This document shows, in pieces, positions 34,435 to 45,180 of a stretch of 64,000 nucleotides of DNA. A program made the position numbers and the translations under genes. The DNA comes from Gamarada debralockiae (taxonomy: Eukaryota; Ascomycota; Leotiomycetes; Helotiales; Hyphodiscaceae), in the NCBI GenBank assembly GCA_002803225.1, contig NXFV01000964.1:241853-305852 (forward strand), written 5' to 3'. The notes under the pieces are model-generated. The model had not been told where the DNA came from, searched no databases, and saw only the letters and a list, made by a program, of their open reading frames with translations. How positions within the stretch are numbered: the stretch's first letter is position 1; the number at the start of each line of letters is the position of its first letter.

Positions 34435-35070
34435 TCAATCAAAATGCGTGTTGACGTGATGGGATACGGCGACTTCATCTCCCTCAAATTCGCCGCACAC
34501 AGGGCATGTGGACAGTGGACCAGGAGTCTCGGAAGCCGATATGGATTGTTGTGTCGTAGTCTCTTGTAATAGAGGATGTCCCGCAGGGAGAAAATCGCCG
34601 AGACTGTATCCAGAAGAAGGTATGTCCATTTCTTCCTCCTCGCGCACATCGTGATATCGCATTCGGCTACCTGGTCGAGACGCGTTGTGTTCCCCTCCGC
34701 CTTGCTCTCCATTCCGTCCCAGTCCACTCAATCCGTCCGATCCAGCTCTTGCCTCTTCTTCGGTAACCATTCTTTGTACCCTTCCGACTCGCCCATCCAC
34801 AAGTCGCACTTTTATTCCACGAGGATGATTGCCGTTTGTGAGGACATCCGCCACAACGCCTTGCACTTCTCTTCCTGTCTGCTGATCGACTTTCAGTACG
34901 ATAGAAACAAAGCCGCCGGGCACGACTTGACCAATGTTTGGCACATTCGAGGGTCCTCGGTCGTCGAATTGCCATCCACCACCTCGTCCTCGCCCTCTTC
35001 CGCGCCCTCCTCTGGCTCTGTCATTCTGTGACGCGCCTCTGGCTTGACGGTTCCGTGGTCGTTGCATCAT
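34435..35070 (-). CDS. DUF2196 (YwbE-like) protein with N-terminal RGG box and C-terminal zinc finger
   Basis: Single-exon gene, 211 residues. The N-terminus is basic and RG-rich (GGRGRGRGRGGGW, about 22-34), a typical RNA-binding low-complexity segment. Residues about 45-105 match the YwbE/DUF2196 domain: GQVVPGGFVSIVLKVDQQTG, GVVADVLTNGNHPRGIKVRL, DGRVGRVQRM. In bacteria this is a stand-alone protein of unknown function. The C-terminal 25 residues, CPVCGEFEGDEVAVSHHVNTHF, have C-x2-C..H-x3-H spacing like a UBZ/C2H2 finger. A role in RNA or ubiquitin binding is inference from the two flanking modules. Confidence 0.8.
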   Translation of the reverse strand: MMQRPRNRQARGASQNDRARGGRGRGRGRGGGWQFDDRGPSNVPNIGQVVPGGFVSIVLKVDQQTGREVQGVVADVLTNGNHPRGIKVRLVDGRVGRVQRMVTEEEARAGSDGLSGLGRNGEQGGGEHNASRPGSRMRYHDVREEEEMDIPSSGYSLGDFLPAGHPLLQETTTQQSISASETPGPLSTCPVCGEFEGDEVAVSHHVNTHFD

Positions 35071-35079
35071 CTTGGGGGA

Positions 35080-35630
35080 ATGAAGTTCCTGTGCTTGATA
35101 ACGCGCCTTGTAAATGATGTCGCGTAGAGGAATCCTTTGATGTTTCTTTGCGTGCGATCGTTCCAGTTGGCTAACTTTTCGCAGAAATTAAAGTACGCGA
35201 GGCTGCGAGGCTATGATCACATGATAGCCTTACCGAGGCTGCAGCCCCTTTCCGCAAGCGAATACCTATAGAGGGACCCTCTTTTAACTTCATGGGCTTT
35301 TTTTTTTAAAAAAAAAACTCGTTCTTAGATAGACTTCAGGTCGTCACTCAACGGTTTTAGTGGCCGTTTACTCTCTCTGTCCGCAGGCCAGTAGAGCGAA
35401 CAATAACGTTCCGTCCCGTCTTTAGACTTCAGAGTTCCCGAATAGAACGGATACTTCGCTACCAGAGCCAGCTCCTCGTCCTGCTTTTCCCAACACATCC
35501 AGAACAACTGAAAGATGGGCATACACAAATCAAGGACCGGGACCCGCAAGGCATCAATCGCTTACAGAGAATCAATCTTTCCGACCTCTTAAACTTCCAT
35601 TCGTTCATAGCCTTTGAACGACTACAAACA
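35080..35630. other. Intergenic interval, promoter of the DUF2196 gene
   Basis: Contains a T10 run followed by an A10-type run near 35300-35322, a plausible poly(dA:dT) promoter element. A minus ORF at 35325-35549 is unassigned. Confidence 0.35.
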
Positions 35631-35632
35631 CC

Positions 35633-36900
35633 ATGCTTGTCACCGCTTTTCCAGCAAATCGGTCTGCATCTGTGATCTCACGTCATCCTGAAGCCCAGTC
35701 CGAATTTGAGGAACCCTGCCCAGTATTAGACAAACATGAATTGCTCAAATACTATTACTTAAAGAATCCTCAGGAGCCTACACACTTACTCCAAGCCTCC
35801 TTCTGCAATGAACAGCCCTCCGAAGAGCCACAACACAAACACAGCAATGCCAATGGTTTCCTTAACTCCTGCACAGTAACGTACTTCGAAAACTATCATC
35901 TTTCATTCGACCAGAAGACGTATGGTTCTCAATCCTTACTCAGCTCGACATGCACATCAAAAACACTCCGAAAGACTCCGCTCTAGGTTTGTTGCTCACC
36001 AGGGCAAGCAAGAACTAAGTATCCGAATTGGCAGAGGAGGTTCGAAAAGCCTAAAGACCTGAACATTGGCCAATTTGCTAAGGACATGCATCATGCGATC
36101 GAGGACCGGATTCTGGAGAAAGGGCCGAGGGAATGGATAATACCCTAGTATAGTATTCATGGGTGCCATAAGCAATTACTTCTTCTACGACGGGGCAATA
36201 GGCTGTGGTCTTTTTCTGTTAACTTACTAGGTGAGAAGAGTGAGAGGCGATGCTCGAGAAATACGACAAGATCCCTAAGCTTGGAGATGAAGCAGCAAAT
36301 TGATATGAACTTCTCCTGCCTCTCATTAAGAGGTTCATCAAGACGTTTGAGTACCCGGAAAGCGACCAAGTAAAGCACTTCTAGTAGAAGATCTCACATC
36401 ATGACACTGGTGGGTCTGGGCAACCAGAGGGTAAGTTTGAAGTAAATATTCCTTATGACAAAAACTCCTTGGACCCAAAGCAGTCTCTCACTCCTCTTGA
36501 ATGATTGTATTGAGAGTATCCATTGAGCCGAACTTTGTCCTGGTTATCCAAATGAAGCTGATAGTTGCCTACTCTTTGGTCTTCTCCAGTATATTCCGGC
36601 AGGTTGATACCGTTTCTCGTTCTGCGATTCCGACGGAAACTGTATGTACACAGCGCCAGATGAGAAGACTAGGGAGTTGTTTATGGTCGAATAACAGCTG
36701 AAGATATAACTCAAGGATGGGAGTCAGTCAGCGCCAAGATCCGTGAAGACGACGACGAGCACATGGTCACAATGTATGGTGAAACCATCGGTACGATAAT
36801 GGCTAGGGTCTTGACAAAGTTAAGCCATTGCGCAGTTAGTAGTTTACGAGACTAACAGCGACAGTCTTAGAACAGCTGCTTGCAAGGAACTAAAGGATGC
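35633..36900 (+). pseudogene. Decayed gene of unknown family
   Basis: An open ATG frame (35633-35986) is followed by protein-like pieces in all three plus frames: YPNWQRRFEKPKDLNIGQFAKDM with HHAIEDRILEKGPREWIIP (about 36023-36146), VFMGAISNYFFYDGAIGCG LFLLTY (about 36155-36230), EAMLEKYDKIPKLGDEAA, ELLLPLIKRFIKTFEYPESDQ, KISHHDTGGSGQPEGKFEV, and AEDITQGWESVSAKIREDDD plus ETIGTIMARVLTKLSH (about 36700-36830). The pieces are separated by stops and shifts in places without intron borders. They read as one former protein of 350 or more residues; I do not recognise the family. Confidence 0.5.
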
Positions 36901-36904
36901 TACT

Positions 36905-37146
36905 CCAAATACTCAAGTTCTGTCAATAATTAGATATCACTGGACTCTTATCAAAAACATCATAAGCGTGGCTCGAATCCTTCAAGGAATCTCTTTTTGG
37001 GCAGTTAACAGTGTATCATTCATTCACCCAATTCAATCAACGATGACATAATTCTCTCACAATATTAATACTGCGTTCTGTTCTGTTGTTCGCGGAAACT
37101 CCATGCCCCTGTCTTACTACTTCACGAAAGCACAGTGACTGCCATC
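36905..37146. other. Short intergenic interval
   Basis: Nothing recognised; 3' flank of the RNA-ligase-like gene. Confidence 0.4.
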
Positions 37147-38217
37147 TCATTTCTCAGTTTCCTGAACCCGTTTGAAGTACCAAATCCTTCCAATAAAAAC
37201 AACCTGCTTGTTCAGCAGTCCCTTGTCAACTCCCAATTGTTCAATCTCCCTCTTTTCCTCAACCTCGATATCGTTATTCAACCACCTCAAAAATGTCCCG
37301 ACTCCCTTTTTACTTCGTTCCACCCCTGTTTCTCTCAAATAATCCCATGCCTGCTCCAGCCTTGGTTCAACTACCACAGTCTCCGCAAAAGCCTTCGCAA
37401 GTTCCACCTGCTCCATACCAATCCCTTTCTTCAACTTCGGCACCCTCGGACCTCCTCCCATTGCAAGCGGTCCCTTAACCTTCAACCAAAATTTCGCATC
37501 CTCGCCCAACGTTCCTAATGTCGGCTTGAACACAATGCCCTCGCCTCGTCCAATAATTCCGAATGTCTTACCGAAAGGGCATTCTCTCTCCACTTCATCG
37601 GCCAGGGGTTGTAGAGTAGTAAGTGAAGCTTTCATCTCCTCGACATCTCCCAGCGGCATAGAGTACCTGAACCAACCTCCTCGAGAGACGTGATAGATCC
37701 CAACATCAGGGTGAGAAATGTCAGCATAGTCTTCGTCGGGCTGCCATTTCCCGTTGATGGAGATTGAGATAATGATGAGAAGTTTCTTCGGTAATTCGCT
37801 GATGGCAACTGCTTTCTGAACTCCAGGCCCAATCCATTCTCCTGCAATTATCAAAGGATGTTCGTCGCCGATGTCAACGCCGGGGTTCTTTTCTTTGAAT
37901 CGAGTGTGTATTCGCTTCTTCAGCATCAGGATTTCCGGCCGTAGAGGGAGCATAGTCTTGGCGAAGTTGTAAGAGTCATTCTCAAGTCCTAGACTTGCGA
38001 CATTCCGAGACTGAAGTTGAATTGTGTTGTCGGCGTGGATAACAATGTCGTTATGCGCTCCATGTAGCTTCACTGTGCCTACTAACGGTATATGCGTCGC
38101 ATCTTTTGGGAACTCGGGGATATTCTCGCGAAGGTATTCAATGTTTGAGATGAAGTCTGCGTGCTTTCCAGAAATCTTGGGGAATAGAGTGGTGGGTGGG
38201 GGCGTGGGTGTTTCCAT
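37147..38217 (-). CDS. RNA-ligase-fold nucleotidyltransferase (Rnl2-like domain)
   Basis: Single exon, 356 residues. An in-frame ATG at 38247 lies 10 codons upstream; the second (METPTPPP) is preferred because its leader is Pro-rich and the upstream codons are poorly protein-like. Covalent nucleotidyltransferase motifs are in order: motif I KLHG within VGTVKLHGAHNDIVIH (about 49-64), motif Ia-like QLQSRN, motif III PLIIAGEWIGPGVQ, motif IV GEGIVFKP, and motif V KFWLKVKG. The lysine of KLHG would carry the AMP. Rnl2 family members seal RNA ends; the first conserved residue after Lys is usually Asp/Glu and here is Leu-His-Gly, as in several fungal copies of pfam09414. The role in this fungus is unknown; RNA repair is inference. 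Confidence 0.8.
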   Translation of the reverse strand: METPTPPPTTLFPKISGKHADFISNIEYLRENIPEFPKDATHIPLVGTVKLHGAHNDIVIHADNTIQLQSRNVASLGLENDSYNFAKTMLPLRPEILMLKKRIHTRFKEKNPGVDIGDEHPLIIAGEWIGPGVQKAVAISELPKKLLIIISISINGKWQPDEDYADISHPDVGIYHVSRGGWFRYSMPLGDVEEMKASLTTLQPLADEVERECPFGKTFGIIGRGEGIVFKPTLGTLGEDAKFWLKVKGPLAMGGGPRVPKLKKGIGMEQVELAKAFAETVVVEPRLEQAWDYLRETGVERSKKGVGTFLRWLNNDIEVEEKREIEQLGVDKGLLNKQVVFIGRIWYFKRVQETEK

Positions 38218-38259
38218 CGTAATGATTAGACTGACACTTGAATGCAATGCTTGACGTTT

Positions 38260-39595
38260 TATGAAAGGAAAAAAAAAAGTTTCACCCCCACAAAGTTGAG
38301 GTACAAAATACTTTGATTGTGAAGTGAAGAAGAGAAGGCTGAAGTCTTGGGTAGATGCTATTTAAACGCTGGTTGGAGAGGATTAAAATAGCTTCGCCGA
38401 GGGAGTCAGAAATTTTTCTGACTCACGATTCAGCCTGGTTAACCCAGACGGCTAGTATTTTGGGACCTAAATACCACATTAATTGCTTTACAAGACTCTA
38501 ACCGACCCTCCCGTTTGTAATAGCTAGTTGTTTTCGAGTCAGGTAGAAGTAAAAATAATATCTTAGAATAAGGGATAGAATATAGAGTATTGAGCTCCGA
38601 ATCAACTTGAAAATTTGACCTTTTATATCGTTTGCAAGTCAAAGGAACCTTAATACCCATATAAACGCTTGATTTGGCAGCGAGATTCAAGCTTTACCTA
38701 TTAATATCGCCTAGTAACCAATGCCACTTATAACACCTCGCTCCTTTTACAAGATCTGGTTTCAAAACACTGAGGGCCTCTTTGACAGCGAAACTCTTCA
38801 GATTATCAACCAAATTATCAACTAGATTACCTCTATCAGAGACGATACATCTTTTTCTTAATCTGGATTATTTAAAGATAATCTCCCATATAAAAAAGAG
38901 GAACTCCTCGAGAGGTGTTTCACCAAATTTGATAATCTCAAAAAGCTATGTTTTTGACTACTCTTTAAGAGTATTATAAAATAAAAATTATTTTTAAAAT
39001 TATTTAGTTAATAATCTGTTTTGTTTAGATAAATTATTTCTTATCCTAAATTAAAAAAAAAAATTAAGAACTATTTTTGTTAATTAGAATAAAATAAAGT
39101 TAGTTATTTCAAGTCTTTAAATGTTCTTTTTCTCGCACAGATTTTTTGAAGAGAGAATCTAGAAGATAATCGCTTTAGTTTATTCGAATAATTGCATTTA
39201 ATCTGGGCAATAATTTAGACCATAATCTGATGAAAAATTACCGTTGCTAAAGAGGCCATAAAGTAGTACGAGTTGACTTGCAAGATGGGGTCTTGATATG
39301 CAATTAATACGGTAGCTATATCTGGTGAACAAATAAATGATGGAACAAGTTGCAATATCAATTGATTGACTTCACACTGAATTAGCGAGGTAAGCGATGC
39401 GAGTGTACAGAGAGCCGAATTCGAAGTCGCTGGGCATTGCATCGATAATAAAGCCCTTGAATGCCCCTGGAAGTTAGCAGTACCTCAATGCTGCAATGAA
39501 AATGCACACGAGTTTTGCTGATTCGTCGGCTCTCAGTTAGTTCTTCACTTTGCTATAATAGCAGTCAAACCTATTCCTTTATTGCCTGTCCATTT
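38260..39595. other. AT-rich gene-free block
   Basis: From about 38900 to 39250 the DNA is extremely AT-rich with runs such as TTAATTAGAAT and long A/T tracts, unlike both flanks. No coding frame is convincing. It could be an old transposon eroded by repeat-induced point mutation, but no family remains readable. Confidence 0.4.
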
Positions 39596-39599
39596 GATT

Positions 39600-41671
39600 T
39601 TATATTATTGTTGTAGTCCGTTGTTCGATGGAATCGAAATACTTTCTGAACTCAGGCTGAATCCGCACCGTCCCCACGCGGACATATACGTCTTCCACAA
39701 GACATCCAGTCGTGATATGATAATTGGAGTGCTCGGGGCCATGGTCTTGTACAGCGGGAATCAGAACCAAAGCCATAATGTACTGTCCCAACCCTGCCAG
39801 TGATTGTTCTGCGATTTGCACATACACGGGGGTATTCACCTTTGAGGCGGCTGCACCAACTCTCTCGTCAGGCGCCTCCACGTAACGATCGCTCCCAACA
39901 ATGGGCGAGACTCCAACTTGGTTCCCCCACTGTTGGAGAAGTGGCCGCTGAATGATGGAGGCCCGAATCGTCAGAAACGCCCTTTTGATTTCTCCTAGCG
40001 GATCCAACTCCGTGACTGGTTGAACGTGCACGCTGACAACTTCAGCTAGTGGGCAGTACTCTTCAGTCTCTTCTATGAATGGCAGACTGATCGAGCAATC
40101 TAGAGAGGCCCATGACCATGATGGCGCAAGATAAATCTTGGAGCGATAATCGACATCTGGTCCCACCTCTCGGCTTGTCCACAACAACTGCTGCAGCAAG
40201 CATGATGACCACAGACCGGCGATGTAAATGTCCCCAGTCTCTTTTTGCATAACTTTGGCGAGTCCAGACAATGCCTTGAGCTTGTCCGCTGGCCGAGTGA
40301 TATGTCGCAGCGAATAGAATGTGATTGCATCTGACCAGAAGCTCATGTGACGACTTAATTCGCTTCTGACTGGTTCTGAAGGTGAGTTGCAGATGGCATA
40401 ATTGCCAACACGTCCAGGTTCATCAAAGCTGGCTTTCTCCTCTGTTGGTGGCCTGCAGACTCACGCGAAGTAGTGAGACAATTCTATGACATTTGGCTCT
40501 TCCTGTAGATAAGAACACGCCGAGATAGTAGTCGTTCTTGAAAGCACCATGCACGTGTATTCAGTGGCTCTGTGGCGAAATCATCTCACACTGAAGCGTC
40601 TCCGGGCACGCATACACCATGCCTAGAGTTCCATCAGGGAGGTCGAAAGAGACGGCACAGCTCTCTGGGGCCGGAATATTGCGATTGAACAAGCCGTGGT
40701 GGATACTCTCTGCACCAGAGGCAGCAATTGTAGAGCTAGCATTCCCATTCACATCACCCATCAAAGCACCCTGTCGTTGGAAATCCGCCCCATCGTCCCC
40801 TACTTGGATGATGCAAAGAGCACCTATCCATAAATATTGGTAGCCAAGCCGTCGGGTGACCAGCACTGCATCCTGAAAGGTCCGAGGTAGACTTTTCAAA
40901 GAAATTCGACGAGCCCTGATTCCAGACCATCCAAGGTCAGAACTATTCGTTGTCCCTTTACTCCCAAGCAATAACTAAGTGCAACGTATTTGATTTTCGA
41001 TCCGTTCGGCGGCTCAACAACATGTGGTTCACGTAGTCCATCCTGGCTGCCTACATCTAACAGCCTGGTTGGTAAGAACCTGTCTTCGACCTTCCCACAG
41101 CTGACGTGACTGTGTTCGCACTCCTCAGCCATTCTTGGATGACTTGATATGCGTGATCTGAAGCAAGATCTGTAATTGGTGGTCTTCTTTTGATTGAAGA
41201 CGAGGCGGGATCATCTATATTAATGTCAGAAAGGTGAAGTAGAATGAAATGTTCATCTCAGTCTGGAGGCTACCTGATGATGTCCACAAAGCGAGCCTCC
41301 CGTTGATTGAAGCCGTTCCATGGCTACTATAGGCTTGGAAAGTAAGCCGTTCAATATCCCCTTTTTGGGTATTATGGATTTTCTCTTGTGCCGACAGCCA
41401 TTTTCGTTCTCCCCCACACACGCAGTGCCCAAAGATATTGGCTTTCGTGATCCCAGGTGTTCTGCACCAGCTTTGTTATCATACGACAAAGCGGGCAGCC
41501 CAGGCTCCCAGACAAAGAAACCTGACACACAGGCCCCAGTTCCCAGCAGTCTCCAGCCCGGAGAGATGCGAATCGCTTACTCTTACAGGGCATACACAAT
41601 CCACTTTCTGGAAAGCGTGTTTGGAGTGTCAGGTTCTCATCCTGAGGGATGTCCTCAAGGCTGGAACCCAT
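39600..41671 (-). pseudogene. HET-domain (heterokaryon incompatibility) pseudogene
   Basis: HET proteins trigger incompatibility cell death. An ATG at 41671 opens an N-terminus (LCMPCKSKRFASLRAGDCWELG, LGCPLCRMI) typical of HET proteins. The reading frame then shifts repeatedly: near 41420 (WGRTKM versus CGGERKWLSAQEK), near 41125 (QVIQEWLRSAN versus EECEHSHVSCGK) and near 40965 inside the core motif, where ALSYCWG has become ALSYCLG followed by a one-base loss. The frame from 40960 reads LPRTFQDAVLVTRRLGYQYLW, then IGALCIIQ (family: IDxLCIIQ, Asp replaced by Gly), and STIAASGAESIHHGLFNR. After a gap, 40346-39600 is an open C-terminus (YSLRHITRPADKLKALSGLA, DIYIAGLWSSCLLQQLLW, APSWSWAS). Three shifts plus two core substitutions make it non-functional. 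Confidence 0.75.
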
Positions 41672-42131
41672 TGTTTCGCTTGCGCCGTAGCTGACAGCCT
41701 CGTGCTCGAGTAGGTACCCCCGTATTTTGCGCGGATTAGATGGAAATTTTGGAAAGTGGCCTTAAAAAAACCGTTCAAGAATGCTGATGGTGGGAACGCG
41801 GCGTTAAATAAACCAAAGAAGAACATATATATAAAACGCGACGCCTGAAACACTGGACGTGAGGCAGGCTGGGATGCTTCGGTTATTTGCAGGCGCACCC
41901 AAGTGCTTCCTAGCTGATTCCTATTAGTGTCAGGAAATTGGTTTGAAGGAGATTTAAAGCGCTATCGTCTTCTGGTCTAATAGTAGGGAACTACTACACT
42001 CTCCTACTCCCCACAGTCTCCTACAATTAGTCTCCGTAACTCAATCCCGGGCTTTGTGGCATTAGATCAGATTTGCTCACGGACAATTATTCGGTCCTCT
42101 CATCCAACTCACTTCCCCTCAATCTTCCCCC

Positions 42132-42928
42132 TCACAAACACCTCCACCCCCTAACATCCCTCCACGTCTCCGGCCTCGGCAATTCAAACCCCTTATTCGC
42201 AACTCCATACGTAATACCACGCGCTCTCCACACTGGTCTCAACTTCTCAATACCCACCGTTTCCTCCCTATCGTTAACACAATCATTCCAAACATGCCAC
42301 TCCACGGCCTCAACAAGTACTAATATCGCTGATCTCTTTTTGAGGTTGGAGAAATGATCTCCTGGGTCGAGCAGAGTTTATATTCTGTTGAGCAGGCGGA
42401 CTCGGCGACGAATGTTGGGGTAACATGGATGGAGGGAGAGGCATGAAGGTCCGGGAGAGGCCATTCGGATATTGGGGGACGTATTAGTTCAGCTGTAGTT
42501 TGCTGCTCTGTAGATTGTTAGTGAGATGTATTAAATGAGAAAGGGAAAACTGAAGAGTGCGGGATAGGAGGAGGGAAAGTGGGCATGTGCTCAATGAACC
42601 AATCTGATATTACCTGATACAGCACTCTCCTGTATCGAGGAGATTCCGGAGGGAACCCACGGGTTCACCTTTGCCTACGAAGCGGAAGGAGTACAGTTGA
42701 GGCTAGGTGGCATTAGGAAATAGACCTTAGAAGGGGAAGGGAGCTCACATCATCGCAAACATTCTGAAAATACAAAACAGGCGCCAAATTCTTGGAGCTC
42801 CCATCCTTCGAGACCGTGCTGACGAGAGCAATTGGACGAGGAACAGTGCTCGATATCAACTTATAATTCTGCACCGTTATCTCCACATCAGCCTTCCTAT
42901 CCTCTCCCCCCATCAAAATGAATAACAT
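42132..42928 (-). pseudogene. Flavin-reductase-like (FMN-binding split barrel) pseudogene
   Basis: An ATG at 42928 opens VEITVQNYKLISSTVPRPIAL, VSTVSKDGSSKNLAPVLYFQ NVCDD, the FMN-binding start of the DIM6/NTAB-like flavoprotein family. Further frames give NLLDTGECCI (about 42630-42655), then shifted by one base VISDWFIEH, then ISEWPLPDLHASPSIHVTPT with FVAESACSTEYKL (about 42415-42495), and finally LRPVWRARGITYG, FELPRPETWRDVRGW to a stop at 42132. The pieces follow family order. At least two frameshifts (near 42630 and near 42310) and an unsplit stop argue for loss of function. Confidence 0.65.
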
Positions 42929-42939
42929 ACATTGACGTC

Positions 42940-43590
42940 TTAGATCATTTGGATCAATGCAGATCTTCTCGTGCTTTTTCCAATCATCATTAGTCGCCCC
43001 ATCCCCAATATTCCATTCCGGATTCGGTGTTTTGAGATATTGCCACGAATCCGAATGATTATAGGGGAGCTCGGGATGCTTCGAAGTCTTTATGGTGGTT
43101 GCGCTGCACAGCTGCTCCTTTATCTGGGGCTTCGAGTAATCCTTCGTTTGAGACTGTAGCCGTTGAGTGATGAGGTAGATTCCACTTGGAATTGGAATTA
43201 ATATGAGAAGCTTGAGAAACAGAAATGAAAGAAAGCTGACAGAGAATAGCTTGTATGAGACACGCGGTCGTTAAAAGGCTCTTCAGATGCTATCTTCGGA
43301 AGCGGATCCGTCGGAAGGTCTTATCCGAAAACCATCTGTAGGAATTTAACTGATATTGAAGGACATTTCGTCATTGAGTGACAAGAGTGGAGCAATGGTG
43401 GTTCGAGAGGACCTCAGAAGTCCTCGGAGGGAATTCAACAACCTGTGGGTGTGGGTGGAGTCGTGAGGCTTCAAGACCCCGCTACAGCGGGATAGCTCCT
43501 TTTGAGGCCCCGGCTGTTGGCATTGGAAGGAGGGGGACGGCATCAAGAGATTCGAGACAGCCCAGGGTGACAATCAACAGCACAGACTAG
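42940..43590. other. Intergenic interval
   Basis: No gene supported; it contains small unassigned ORFs on both strands. Confidence 0.4.
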
Positions 43591-43593
43591 AAT

Positions 43594-44622
43594 TCACAGT
43601 TTGCTGCTCTTGTTTGCCTGATCCCTATTCTCCTGCGCCATCCTCAGCAACGCATAAAGACTCTGCAACCTAGGCATCTCCAGCCCCTTCTCCCTTGCAA
43701 TTCTAATCGGATTCCCAAGTATAACCTCCAGCTCCATCTTCTTCCCTTGTTCCCAATCCAACAACATGCTCGGCTTACTGCCACTCGTATTCTTCATCGT
43801 GCTCTTCAATATCTGTTCTGGGGTCGCAAACTCCTTTGGCAGCGGCATAGCTAGGACTTTGGGAGCCGTAGATAACACTTCCTCCATTACGCCCTTGAGA
43901 TGTCGATGGAGTTCTGGGTCCGTGGACATAGCGTTGTTGGTTGAACCGTTGGATAGAACGGCGGAGGGGTTCATGGACGCGTTGATGGCGATCTTATGCC
44001 AGCGCACCATCTGGAGCTTTGCGTGCGAATATTCCTCCGCATCTTTTATCCCTCCATCTTGTAGTAATTGCACGAATGTCTTGTTCCGCTCTACCGCCGT
44101 CTTCCACGCCTCATTCTGCGCCGTTGTGTCTGCGGTGCCAGGCATGTATGGCCCAATACTAATTCTCGTCCAGCGATTATGTTTAATAACGCCTGGCTCC
44201 GTCTGTGCTGCACTCACAATCGTGACAGCGCTCAGTATTGTGGCAGATGGAAATCGTTTCGCATACGGGTCTTCTACGCCGAGTCCATTCTGTATTAACA
44301 CAATAGCCGTATGTCCCTCCTTCACTAAACCAACCAAGATCTCCGAGTCGTCGCTGACATCGGGAAGCGCTTTCGTGCTAACAACGATATAGTCCCATAT
44401 TATGTTTGAGGAGGAAGCTTCTTTGGGATTCGCGAACGTGCGGTGAGGTGTAAAGGTGTAAGAGCCGTATTTGGGTGAATCGACCGCGAAGCCGTTCGCT
44501 GCGACTGCTTTGTAGTTTGAGCGGCAGACGACAGACACTTGACAATTGGATACTTGGGCGAGTCGGGAGGCGTAGAAGGCCCCTACGGCGCCTGCGCCGA
44601 CAATTAGGACGTTGATTGTCAT
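43594..44622 (-). CDS. Ketopantoate reductase-like (ApbA/PanE family) oxidoreductase
   Basis: Single exon, 342 residues, family-typical length. The N-terminal Rossmann fold starts INVLIVGAGAVGAFYASRLA (GxGxxG for NADPH), with CRS after beta 2 and DYIVVSTKALPD after beta 4. The hinge IVLIQNGLGVEDPYAKRFP and SAVTIVSAAQTEPGVIKHNR match the family. The C-terminal domain contains VRWHKIAINASMNPSAVL, with Lys and Asn at the catalytic positions, and EQGKKMELEVILGNPIRIARE with the conserved Glu and GNP. True PanE makes pantoate for coenzyme A; fungi carry several paralogues acting on other 2-keto acids, so the substrate is open. Confidence 0.9.
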   Translation of the reverse strand: MTINVLIVGAGAVGAFYASRLAQVSNCQVSVVCRSNYKAVAANGFAVDSPKYGSYTFTPHRTFANPKEASSSNIIWDYIVVSTKALPDVSDDSEILVGLVKEGHTAIVLIQNGLGVEDPYAKRFPSATILSAVTIVSAAQTEPGVIKHNRWTRISIGPYMPGTADTTAQNEAWKTAVERNKTFVQLLQDGGIKDAEEYSHAKLQMVRWHKIAINASMNPSAVLSNGSTNNAMSTDPELHRHLKGVMEEVLSTAPKVLAMPLPKEFATPEQILKSTMKNTSGSKPSMLLDWEQGKKMELEVILGNPIRIAREKGLEMPRLQSLYALLRMAQENRDQANKSSKL

Positions 44623-44639
44623 GTTAGAAGATAAAGAGG

Positions 44640-45180
44640 GAATATTGGGAGGTTGTGGTGAGCTGTAGGAGCTTCAGTGGGTCTGACCTCGGTAGTAGTG
44701 TGTCGTCAGCCTACTTGGTTGGAGGTGCAACCGCGGATCAATTTTAAATGCGTACGTACGCCTTGCTCCAGTTGATAAGCCTAAAGAAACATGTCTCCAG
44801 GATTTTTCTTCAAAAGCTTTTCCGAAGTGCAATATTGGTCTCCATGATAGGATTTGTTACGTTCAAGTGAACTCGGCGTTGGTTGCGAGATTTTGTGTTC
44901 AATTCGCCAAGTTCAGCGCTGGAGATGTTGGGCGCGTTGCTCGAACGGAACGCGGTAGCAAATGGAGTCAATTGAGATAAACGGCATCAAGTGATGCCGG
45001 ATATTGGGAACAGTTGCACTCAGTGCAAGTCATTATTATTTTTCTAGTTGTCTGAATGATACTAAGTACACCTCCTAACCAATCCATGCACACATCCCCG
45101 TTCCTGTTCCTTTCGTCGACCCAACATTACCCAGTCCGTTCAAGGCGACCGAACCTTTTCCAACACCAGACAAAAGGAGC
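44640..45180. other. Intergenic interval between the reductase promoter and CFEM 3' end
   Basis: No gene recognised. Confidence 0.4.

Noticed and set aside
43766..44392. 208-codon plus ORF
   Set aside because: Antisense shadow of the ketopantoate-reductase-like gene.
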